Positions 15,657-22,671 of a stretch of DNA of 64,000 nucleotides are shown one piece after another. Positions within the stretch are counted from its first letter, which is position 1. Every line of letters starts with the position of its first letter. The notes below the pieces were generated by a model. That model was not told the DNA's origin and did not search any database. It saw nothing but the letters and a program-made list of their open reading frames with translations. The stretch spans positions 1-64,000 of the forward strand of contig NZ_VTOX01000008.1 in NCBI RefSeq assembly GCF_012184415.1. The letters are read 5' to 3'. The DNA comes from Ramlibacter lithotrophicus (GTDB taxonomy: Bacteria; Pseudomonadota; Gammaproteobacteria; Burkholderiales; Burkholderiaceae_C). Both the position numbers and the translations under genes were made by a program.

Positions 15657-16340
15657 ATGGCCGCGCCCTCCGCGTCGCTGCTCCGGCTCGCCGCCACTGG
15701 TGCGCGGCGCTCCGGGCTGCGCCGGGGTGTGGCGCTGGCGGGGCTCGCGCTCGCGGCCGCCGCCATGGTCCTCGTGCAACGCGAGGGCGCTGCCGGGGCG
15801 GATGTCCAGGACGCCAGCGCGCTGGCGCTGGAAGTCGAACGCGCATTGCAGGCCCAGGCTGGGCCACTGGTGCCCGGCAATCTCTACGCGCAGCTGGAAC
15901 TGCAGTTGCAGCGCCATCCAGACGACGTTCGGGCGCTGGTCCTCAAGGCCCGGCTCGACATGGAGGCGCAACGCGTCGAGCTGGCGGCGGCCGGCTACGA
16001 GAAGGCGCTGGGCCTGCCGAACTCCAAGGCCGTGCGCGACCCCGACGTCTGGGCCGAGTACGCCGAGGCGGTCGGCATGCAACAGGGCGGCACGCTGGCG
16101 GGAAGACCGATGGAGCTGGTCGACAAGGCGCTGGCGCTCGATCCGCGGCATGCGACGGCGCTGGACCTTGCAGGCAGCGCGGCCTGGGAGGCGAAGGACT
16201 TCGCCGGCGCCGCGGCCCACTGGAAACGCCTGCTCGAGCGGCTGCCCGGCGGGACCGCGCGCCACGGCGAACTCACGGCGGCCATTCGCGCCGCGGAGCA
16301 GCGTGCCAGGCTGGCACTGCCTGCCGCCCGCAAGCCCTGA
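15657..16340 (+). CDS. NrfG/CcmI-like TPR protein, cytochrome maturation
   Basis: This 227-residue protein has one N-terminal membrane helix (about 24-40) followed by TPR repeats. The best is ALALDPRHATALDLAGSAAWEAKDFAGAAAHWKRLLERL, with the C-terminal form seen in NrfG and CcmH/CcmI proteins. These present apocytochromes to the heme lyase; NrfG helps heme attach to the CxxCK site. It begins 2 bases after the reductase stop, so the two are co-translated. No NrfE, NrfF or CcmF homologue is in the window, so the lyase must come from elsewhere. Confidence 0.75.
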   Translation: MAAPSASLLRLAATGARRSGLRRGVALAGLALAAAAMVLVQREGAAGADVQDASALALEVERALQAQAGPLVPGNLYAQLELQLQRHPDDVRALVLKARLDMEAQRVELAAAGYEKALGLPNSKAVRDPDVWAEYAEAVGMQQGGTLAGRPMELVDKALALDPRHATALDLAGSAAWEAKDFAGAAAHWKRLLERLPGGTARHGELTAAIRAAEQRARLALPAARKP

Positions 16341-16366
16341 GCGCCGGTCGCGGCAACCCCGGTTTT

Positions 16367-17074
16367 TCAGTTGCCCTTGCGCTCCGGCTCGCGCTTGCCC
16401 GCCGCGTTGGCCAGTTGCTGCAGGTCGCGCACCTCGATGCGCCGGCCCTTGACTTCCAGCAGGCCGTCGCTGGCCAGCTCGTGCAGGATGCGCGAGAAGT
16501 GTTCCGGCGTCAGGTGCAGGTGCGATGCGACGGCGGCCTTGGCCGCCGGCAGATGCACCAGGGCGGGCCCGGCGTCGGCGCCGGCGTTGCGCAGCAGGTA
16601 GTCGATCAGCCGGTCGCGGCCGCTGCCCATCGCCTGGCGCTCGGCCTCGTGCACCATCGCCTCGATGCGCTGCGCCAGCCCGGCGATCATGCGGCGCGCG
16701 AAGACCGGGTTGCGCTCGATCTCCTCGAACACGGCTTCCTTGGGCACGTGCAGCACCAGCGCGTCGGTGGCGGCCTCGGCATCGACCACCGCCGGCCGCT
16801 CCAGGAACATCACCGGCTCGCCGAAGGCGCGGCCCGCCCCCACCACGCCGGTGAGCCGCTCGCGCCCCGCGCGGCGCGCCAGCAGCCGGACCTCGCCATA
16901 CACGACCACGTACATGCCGGTGGGCAGGTCGCCCTTGCTGAACACGCGCTCGCCGCGCTTGAGGGAACGACGGGTGGTGACGGCGGCCAGGCGCGCCAGC
17001 CCGGCCTGGTCCAGCGCCTTGAACAGCGGCACCGCGGACAGGAAGACGCCGGGGGTGAGTTCAGGCCGCGCCAT
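16367..17074 (-). CDS. Crp/Fnr-family regulator, cysteine-free (DNR/NNR-like)
   Basis: This 235-residue protein has a cyclic-nucleotide-binding fold (about 15-130: VFSKGDLPTGMYVVVYGEVRLL, GRAFGEPVMFLERP), a long dimer helix and a C-terminal HTH (KAAVASHLHLTPEHFSRILHELASDGLLEV). The recognition helix reads E-H-F-S-R, the FNR/DNR ExxSR pattern for TTGAT half-sites. It contains no cysteine at all, so it cannot hold the FNR 4Fe-4S cluster and more probably senses NO through heme, as DNR does. Its 3' end faces the reductase operon. Confidence 0.85.
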   Translation of the reverse strand: MARPELTPGVFLSAVPLFKALDQAGLARLAAVTTRRSLKRGERVFSKGDLPTGMYVVVYGEVRLLARRAGRERLTGVVGAGRAFGEPVMFLERPAVVDAEAATDALVLHVPKEAVFEEIERNPVFARRMIAGLAQRIEAMVHEAERQAMGSGRDRLIDYLLRNAGADAGPALVHLPAAKAAVASHLHLTPEHFSRILHELASDGLLEVKGRRIEVRDLQQLANAAGKREPERKGN

Positions 17075-17136
17075 GCTCCCCCGCGGCCGGCACGCCGAGG
17101 GCGGGCGCCGCTCGTGGCGCGGTGCCCGCTGCCGGG

Positions 17137-17643
17137 TCAGTGACCCAGGTGGATCGGCTTGAACCCCGGATGCTCGAAATAGCGTCCATAGTTGTTGACG
17201 GCGCTGGCCACCTTCACCAGCCCCTGTTCCGGCTTGGCCTTTTTCGCCTTGCCGGCCATCGCGTCGGTGCCGGCGCCGAGGTCGGCGATCACCAGGTGCA
17301 GCATGGCGTCGGCCTTCGGCTCCAGCTTGCAGTTGCCGACGATGCCGGCGACTTCATTTTCCACCTTGCCGGCCAGCGCCGCATAGTCCGCGGGCGACAG
17401 CTTGCCGGCGTGGGCGGCCGCCAGCTGCGGCTCCACCGCGTTGCGGATGCGCTCCATGCCGGTCCTCAGGGCCTCGTCGGTGCCCCACTTCTTGCCATGG
17501 TCCAGCGAGAGCCTGGCGGGCGCCGCGGCGTGGTGGTCGTGCTCGGCCTTGGCGCCGGCCGCGAGGGCCGGCGTGCTGGCCATCGCGAACGAAGCGGCCA
17601 CGGCGGCGGCCACGGCCAGGAGGTGCAGTTTCTGTGCGTTCAT
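17137..17643 (-). CDS. Periplasmic helical protein of the nitrite-reductase island, function unknown
   Basis: This 168-residue protein has a signal peptide ending ALAAG and a His-rich start (EHDHHAAAP). The helical body contains LRTGMERIRNAVE, LAGKVENEVAGIVGNCKLEPKADAMLHLVIADL and NNYGRYFEHPGFKPI. There is no CxxCH, so it is not a c-type cytochrome; the single cysteine lies in GNCKL. The GNCKLxPxADAMLHLV pattern also appears in proteins I recall as small partners next to Crp/Fnr genes, but I cannot name a function. A metal- or heme-binding periplasmic partner is possible. Its start is 63 bases beyond the regulator gene. Confidence 0.6.
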   Translation of the reverse strand: MNAQKLHLLAVAAAVAASFAMASTPALAAGAKAEHDHHAAAPARLSLDHGKKWGTDEALRTGMERIRNAVEPQLAAAHAGKLSPADYAALAGKVENEVAGIVGNCKLEPKADAMLHLVIADLGAGTDAMAGKAKKAKPEQGLVKVASAVNNYGRYFEHPGFKPIHLGH

Positions 17644-17763
17644 GTCTCAGGTCTCCAAAAGGGTGGGGGCATGGCGACCCTCGCCAGCCTGACGATGTGA
17701 ACGGACGGCCGGTCCGCCCGTTCGGCGCGGCTGCGGCAGCCTTCGCAAATATCAAGAAACCGG

Positions 17764-18699
17764 CTACCAGGCGCCGACCAGTCCCGCCGCCCGGGTCGAC
17801 GACTTGGCGAAATGCGCTGCCAGCAGGTCGACGAACGCGCGCACCCGGGCCGACGTCTGGTGCCGCTGCGGATAGACCGCGTAGATGTCGGCCGGGGGCG
17901 TCTGCCACTGCTCCAGGACCTGCCGCAGCCGGCCGCTGCGCAGGTAGCGGGCGATGTCCCATTCGGCGCGCATCACGATGCCATGGCCGGCCAGCGCCCA
18001 GGCGACGGCCATCTCGCCATCGTTGGTGGACAGCGGCCCGCGCACCTTCACGGTTTCCGTGCGCCGGCCCGACGAGAGCCGCCACACGCCATAACCTTGT
18101 TCGCCTTGCCGGATCAGGATGCAGCTGTGCTGGGCCAGGTCGTGCGGCGACTTCGGCGTGCCATGCTTCGCGAGATAGGCCGGCGAGGCGCACAGCAGCC
18201 GCCGGTTGGGGGCGATCAGGCGCGCGATCACGCGGGCATCGGGCGGCTCGCCGAAGTGCAGGCAGACGTCGAACGCATCCTCGGTCAGCGGCGGCGGGTC
18301 CACCGTCAGCTGCAACTGCACCTGCACCTCTGGATGCTGGCGGGCGAACTGCGACAGCAGCGGGCCGACGTGGCTGCGCCCGAACCCCAGCGTCGTGTTG
18401 ATGCGCAGCAGCCCGCGCGGCGCGGCCTGCGAGCCGGCGACCAGCCGCTCCATGTCGTCGATCTCGGCCAGGATGCGGCGCGCCTGCGCCAGGTACAGCT
18501 CGCCTTCGGGCGTGAGGCTCACGCGCCGCGTCGTGCGCGCCAGGAGGCGCACGCCCAGGCGCGCCTCCAGCGCCGCCAGCCGCTTGCTGACGGCGGCGGT
18601 GGACAGGTCCAGTTCGCGCGCTGCGGCCGACAGGCCGCCGCAGCGCGCCAGCAGGCTGAAGAACGCCATCTCGGACGGGGCGTTGACGGTCGTGGTCAT
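17764..18699 (-). CDS. LysR-family regulator of the tartrate genes
   Basis: This 311-residue protein has an N-terminal winged HTH (FFSLLARCGGLSAAARELDLSTAAVSKRLAALE) and a C-terminal periplasmic-binding-like effector domain from about residue 90. It is transcribed away from the tartrate dehydrogenase gene, the standard LysR arrangement. An ATTGTT-N11-AACAAT palindrome overlaps its start codon, pointing to autoregulation. The effector is likely tartrate or a product, inferred from its neighbours. Confidence 0.85.
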   Translation of the reverse strand: MTTTVNAPSEMAFFSLLARCGGLSAAARELDLSTAAVSKRLAALEARLGVRLLARTTRRVSLTPEGELYLAQARRILAEIDDMERLVAGSQAAPRGLLRINTTLGFGRSHVGPLLSQFARQHPEVQVQLQLTVDPPPLTEDAFDVCLHFGEPPDARVIARLIAPNRRLLCASPAYLAKHGTPKSPHDLAQHSCILIRQGEQGYGVWRLSSGRRTETVKVRGPLSTNDGEMAVAWALAGHGIVMRAEWDIARYLRSGRLRQVLEQWQTPPADIYAVYPQRHQTSARVRAFVDLLAAHFAKSSTRAAGLVGAW

Positions 18700-18720
18700 T
18701 GTTGAATTCCAGGAAACAAT
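18698..18720. promoter_or_regulatory. LysR-type operator overlapping the regulator start
   Basis: ATTGTT (18698-18703) and AACAAT (18715-18720) are perfect inverted arms with 11 bases between, containing the T-N11-A core of LysR sites. The arm overlaps the CAT of the regulator's start codon. Binding here would repress the regulator and, from 80 bases upstream, could activate tartrate dehydrogenase at 18802. Confidence 0.55.
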
Positions 18721-18801
18721 GACATCACTGTAGCGCCGGTTCTTGCCCGGCGGCCAGGGGTAGATTGCGCTCCGAGAGCAACCCCCTGAGGAACCAAAGA
18801 C

Positions 18802-19872
18802 ATGAAGAGCTACCGCATCGCCTGCATCCCCGGCGACGGGATCGGCAAGGAAGTGATCCCGGCCGGCCAGCGCGTGCTGGCGGCGCTGGCCGAGAGCCAG
18901 CGCGACTTCCGCTTCGAATTCAGCACCTTCGGCTGGGGCGCCGACTGGTACCGCGAGCACGGCGAGATGATGCCGGCCGACGGCCTGCAGGCGCTGAAAC
19001 CCATGGACGCGATCCTGTTCGGCTCGGCCGGCGACCCCGACATCCCCGACCACATCACGCTGTGGGGCCTGCGCCTGAAGATCTGCCAGGGCTTCGACCA
19101 GTACGCGAACGTGCGGCCGACGCGCATCCTGCCCGGCATCGACGGACCGCTGAAACGGTGCGAGCCCGCCGACCTGGACTGGGTGATCGTGCGCGAGAAC
19201 TCCGAGGGCGAATACGCCGGCGTCGGCGGCCGCGCCCACCAGGGACACCCGATCGAGGTGGCGACCGACGTCAGCATGATGACCCGCGCCGGCGTCGAGC
19301 GGATCATGCGCTACGCGTTCAAGCTGGCCCAGTCGCGCCCGCGCAAGCAGCTGACGGTGGTCACCAAGTCCAACGCGCAGCGCCACGCGATGGTGATGTG
19401 GGACGAGATCGCGGTGCAGGTTGCGAAGGAGTTCCCCGACGTCAAGTGGGACAAGGAACTGGTGGATGCCTGCACGGCGCGCATGGTCAACCGGCCCAAG
19501 TCGCTGGACACCGTGGTCGCCACCAACCTGCACGCCGACATCCTGAGCGACCTGGCCGCCGCCCTGGCCGGCAGCCTGGGCATCGCGCCCACCGGCAACA
19601 TCGATCCCGAGCGCCGCTATCCCTCCATGTTCGAGCCGATCCACGGCTCGGCCTTCGACATCATGGGCCAGGGACTCGCGAATCCGGTGGGGACCTTCTG
19701 GAGCTGCGTGATGCTGCTGGAGCACATCGGCGAGCAGGCCGCCGCGGCGCGCCTGATGGCGGCCATCGAACGCGTGACGGCGAATACGAAACTGCACACG
19801 CGCGACCTCGGAGGCCGGGCCACCACCCAGGAAGTCACCGATGCGGTCTGTGCGCAGCTTGCGCTCAAATGA
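18802..19872 (+). CDS. ttuC: Tartrate dehydrogenase/decarboxylase or D-malate dehydrogenase
   Basis: This 356-residue enzyme belongs to the isopropylmalate/isocitrate dehydrogenase superfamily. IACIPGDGIGKEV is the start, KICQGFDQYANVRP and VRENSEGEYAGVGGR bind the carboxylate, and the catalytic Lys is in VVTKSNAQRH. The signature NLHADILSDLAAALAGSLGIAPTGNI binds the metal and NAD. The WGLRLKICQGFDQYANVRP pattern is that of tartrate dehydrogenase. It oxidises L-, D- or meso-tartrate or D-malate with NAD. With glycerate kinase and a Bug receptor next door, tartrate breakdown to 3-phosphoglycerate fits. Confidence 0.85.
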   Translation: MKSYRIACIPGDGIGKEVIPAGQRVLAALAESQRDFRFEFSTFGWGADWYREHGEMMPADGLQALKPMDAILFGSAGDPDIPDHITLWGLRLKICQGFDQYANVRPTRILPGIDGPLKRCEPADLDWVIVRENSEGEYAGVGGRAHQGHPIEVATDVSMMTRAGVERIMRYAFKLAQSRPRKQLTVVTKSNAQRHAMVMWDEIAVQVAKEFPDVKWDKELVDACTARMVNRPKSLDTVVATNLHADILSDLAAALAGSLGIAPTGNIDPERRYPSMFEPIHGSAFDIMGQGLANPVGTFWSCVMLLEHIGEQAAAARLMAAIERVTANTKLHTRDLGGRATTQEVTDAVCAQLALK

Positions 19873-19924
19873 CTGCAAGCGCGCCGCCTGGGCGCGCCCT
19901 CATTCACTCAAGGAAGACAAAAGC

Positions 19925-20884
19925 ATGAAAGTCAGCATCAGCAAGTTGATCGGCATCCTGTGCCTGGCCGCCGCGCCCGCCGCGATGGCGCAGGCCTGCC
20001 CCGAGAAGAACGTCCTGTACTTCCAGGCCTTCCCGCCCGGCGGCGAGTCCGACCTGTCGGCGCGCCACCAGCAGGTGGTGCTCAAGAAGAAGTGCCCGGC
20101 CATCGACACCATCATCCAGTACAAGGCGGGTGCCGGCGGCGCGCTGATGTGGACGCAGATGAACCAGCTGCCCGCCGACGGTTCCAACGTCGTGGGCATC
20201 AATCTGCCGCACATCGTGTTCCAGCCGATCGAAGGCCAGGTGCAGTACAAGACCGGCGACATCACGCCCGCGTTCTGGTTCCACTACACGCCCGACATCC
20301 TGGTGGTGCACGAGCAGAGCCCGATCAAGAACTTCCAGGACTTCGTCAAGGCGGCAAAGGCCGATCCCGGCAAGCTGAGCCTGGGCGGCTCCGGCTCCAA
20401 CTCGGCCAACCACGCCGCGCACGAGCGCCTGAATGCCGCCTTCGGCATCAAGACCATCTACGTGCCGTTCAAGGGCACCGGCGACATGGCCACCGCGGTG
20501 CTCGGCCAGCAGGTGTCCGGCGCGATGACGTACGTGCCGTTCGCGATCAACAACAAGACGAAGATGCGCCCGCTGGCGGTGGCGATGGACAAGCGCCATC
20601 CGCTGATGCCCGACGTGCCGACCTTCAAGGAACTGGGCGTGGACTGGGTGGACGGCGCCTACCGCGGCATCGGCGTGCCCAAGGGCACGTCGCCGGAAGC
20701 GCGCAAGAAGGTCTCGGACCTGTGGCGCGCGCTGAACAACGATCCGGAAATGAAGGAGCTGGCGGCCAAGAGCGGCTTCGAGCTGATCAACGTCGGCGTC
20801 GAGGAGATGGACGGCTTCATGAAGGACAAGGTCAAGCTCTACACGGAAGGCGCCTCGCGCCTGAACTTCGGCGCGAAGAAGTGA
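19925..20884 (+). CDS. Bug-type periplasmic receptor of a tripartite tricarboxylate transporter
   Basis: This 319-residue protein has a signal peptide (cleavage after AMA-Q). The Bug family two-lobed fold is shown by FQAFPPGGESDLSARHQQ, YKAGAGGALMWTQM, LGGSGSNSANHAAHERL, IKTIYVPFKGTGDMATAVLGQQVSG and LMPDVPTFKELG. It would capture tartrate or a related acid, judged from the dehydrogenase upstream and the kinase downstream. No TctA or TctB membrane gene is in the window, so it must use partners elsewhere. Confidence 0.85.
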   Translation: MKVSISKLIGILCLAAAPAAMAQACPEKNVLYFQAFPPGGESDLSARHQQVVLKKKCPAIDTIIQYKAGAGGALMWTQMNQLPADGSNVVGINLPHIVFQPIEGQVQYKTGDITPAFWFHYTPDILVVHEQSPIKNFQDFVKAAKADPGKLSLGGSGSNSANHAAHERLNAAFGIKTIYVPFKGTGDMATAVLGQQVSGAMTYVPFAINNKTKMRPLAVAMDKRHPLMPDVPTFKELGVDWVDGAYRGIGVPKGTSPEARKKVSDLWRALNNDPEMKELAAKSGFELINVGVEEMDGFMKDKVKLYTEGASRLNFGAKK

Positions 20885-20943
20885 CGGTGGCGGCGGGCCG
20901 AGCCTGCCGCCTTCGTCCGCTGGATCCAGCGCCACGATGATCC

Positions 20944-21207
20944 TCAGCAGACATCTTCGTGGTCGCCCACGTTGATCGGCGTGATGACCGTGTCGTGGAT
21001 CAGCAATTCGAGCGTGATCCGGTACCAGAGATTGATCGAGACCGAGTGCAGGCCCTGATGCTTTCCAGCCAGGGCGTGCAACCGCAGCGAGGAACGGTGC
21101 GGGTTGGCCTCCAGCAGAGCCAGCGTCTTCGCGTATTGCCGCTTCAGGTCGGGGTGGCGCAGGAGCAAGCGAAGACCGGGTGACAATGCGCGCTCCACAC
21201 GAACCAC
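20944..21207 (-). CDS. RelE/YafQ-like toxin without visible antitoxin
   Basis: An 87-residue basic protein with the mRNA-interferase pattern: RHPDLKRQYAKTLALLEANPHRSSLRLHALAGKHQGLHSVSI and NLWYRITLELLI-, then the C-terminal TPINVGDHEDVC. The LRLHALAGKHQGLHSVSI-WYRI order is typical of ParE/RelE toxins. It faces the surrounding tartrate genes. No HigA/RelB-type frame lies within 300 bases, so the partner is lost or distant. The GTG start at 21207 is uncertain; the 3' end of the open frame is 60 bases past the receptor stop. Confidence 0.65.
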   Translation of the reverse strand: MVRVERALSPGLRLLLRHPDLKRQYAKTLALLEANPHRSSLRLHALAGKHQGLHSVSINLWYRITLELLIHDTVITPINVGDHEDVC

Positions 21208-21215
21208 CAGGCACC

Positions 21216-22532
21216 ATGACCGCGCCTCAGCCCGCCGCCGACCCCCGCGGCTTTCTCGAACACCTGCTGCGCGTGGCCGTACGCCGCGCGATGCCCTTGC
21301 ACTCGATGGGCACCTTCCTGCCGGCGCCGCCGAAAGGCCGCACCATCGTGCTGGGCGCCGGCAAGGCCGGCGGTTCGATGGCGCAGGCGCTCGAAGCCCT
21401 GTGGCCCGCCGACGCGCCCCTCGAGGGCCTGGTCGTGACCCGCTACCACCACGTGCCGCCGCGCCCCGAGGGGCTGCGCCAGCGCATCGAAATCGTCGAG
21501 GCCGCGCACCCGGTGCCCGACGCCGCCGGCCTGGCCGCGGCGCAGCGCATCCTGCAACTGGCCCAGGGCCTGACGCGTGACGACCTGGTGCTGTGCCTCA
21601 TCTCCGGCGGCGGCTCGGCCCTGCTGACGCTGCCGGCCGAGGGCCTGACGCTGGAAGAGAAGCAACGCATCAACCGCGAGCTGCTGAACTCCGGCGCCAA
21701 CATCGGCGAGATGAATTGCGTGCGCAAGCACCTTTCGCGGATCAAGGGCGGCCGGCTCGCCGCCGCCTGCGCGCCGGCGCGCGTGGTGACGCTGGCGATC
21801 AGCGACGTGCCCGGCGACGATCCGTCGGTGATCGCGAGCGGCCCCACGGTACCGGATGCGACCAGTTGCGCCGACGCGATCGCCATCCTGCAGCGCTACG
21901 GCATCGCCGTGCCCCCCGCCATCATGGGCCTGCTGGAACAGGGCGCGCTGGAAACGCCCAAGCCGGGAGATCCGCTCTTCAGCGGCCACGAGGTGCATCT
22001 GATCGCGACACCGCAGCAGTCGCTGGAAGCGGCGGCCCAGGCGGCCATCGACGCCGGCATCGCCGCTTACGTCCTCAGCGACGAGATGGAGGGCGAGTCG
22101 CGCGAAGTCGCGAAGGTGCAGGCGGCCCTGGCGCGCGCCGTGGCAAGGCGCGGCCATCCGTTCGTGCGGCCATGCGTGATCCTGTCCGGGGGCGAGACGA
22201 CGGTGACCGTCAAACCGCAGCCGGCCGGCGGCGGGCGCGGCAAGGGCGGTCGGGCCGGCGAGTTCTGCATGGGCCTGGCGCAGGCGCTGCAGGGCCAGCC
22301 CGGCGTTTTCGCGCTGGCCGCCGACACCGACGGCATCGACGGCATGGAAGAAAACGCCGGCGCTTTCGTCGCACCCGACACGCTGGAGCGCGCCCACGCG
22401 CAGGGCATGAAGGTCGACGCGTTCCTGGAACGCAACGACGCGTACGGTTTCTTCAGCGCGCTCGGCGACCTGGTCGTCACCGGCCCCACGCACACCAACG
22501 TCAACGACTTCAGGGCGATCCTGGTGGAGTGA
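21216..22532 (+). CDS. ttuD: Glycerate 2-kinase (MOFRL family)
   Basis: This 438-residue enzyme shows the GckA/TtuD fold: VLGAGKAGGSMAQALE, LISGGGSALLTLPAEGLTLEEKQRI, MNCVRKHLSRIKGGRLA, AISDVPGDDPSVIASGP and LSGGETTVTV with the closing ALAADTDGIDG-NAGAF. It phosphorylates glycerate to 2-phosphoglycerate. In tartrate users it follows tartrate conversion to glycerate. It starts at ATG 21216, overlapping the opposite toxin frame by no coding bases. Confidence 0.88.
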   Translation: MTAPQPAADPRGFLEHLLRVAVRRAMPLHSMGTFLPAPPKGRTIVLGAGKAGGSMAQALEALWPADAPLEGLVVTRYHHVPPRPEGLRQRIEIVEAAHPVPDAAGLAAAQRILQLAQGLTRDDLVLCLISGGGSALLTLPAEGLTLEEKQRINRELLNSGANIGEMNCVRKHLSRIKGGRLAAACAPARVVTLAISDVPGDDPSVIASGPTVPDATSCADAIAILQRYGIAVPPAIMGLLEQGALETPKPGDPLFSGHEVHLIATPQQSLEAAAQAAIDAGIAAYVLSDEMEGESREVAKVQAALARAVARRGHPFVRPCVILSGGETTVTVKPQPAGGGRGKGGRAGEFCMGLAQALQGQPGVFALAADTDGIDGMEENAGAFVAPDTLERAHAQGMKVDAFLERNDAYGFFSALGDLVVTGPTHTNVNDFRAILVE

Positions 22533-22671
22533 CCGCGCGGCTCTCGCGGTGGCCGCGACGGTGTCCTTCGATGGCGTCGCTGGGTGAATGCGACGAAAGG
22601 TAACCGAGGTTTCGGTGCAAGCGGCGCGGAAGTCCGCGCTCTAGAATTCCTCGAACTCAACAGGAGCTGCG

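Noticed and set aside
13961-15880. 639-codon minus-strand frame over the octaheme reductase
   Set aside because: Shadow of a high-GC gene. The plus strand shows eight heme motifs.
16341-16372. Bidirectional terminator between the TPR and Crp/Fnr genes
   Set aside because: The CCGG stem is only four bases, and the T run is short.
17742-17755. FNR box as a firm feature
   Set aside because: Only one half-site matches (7 of 10 bases in all), so it is mentioned as a weak lead and not annotated.
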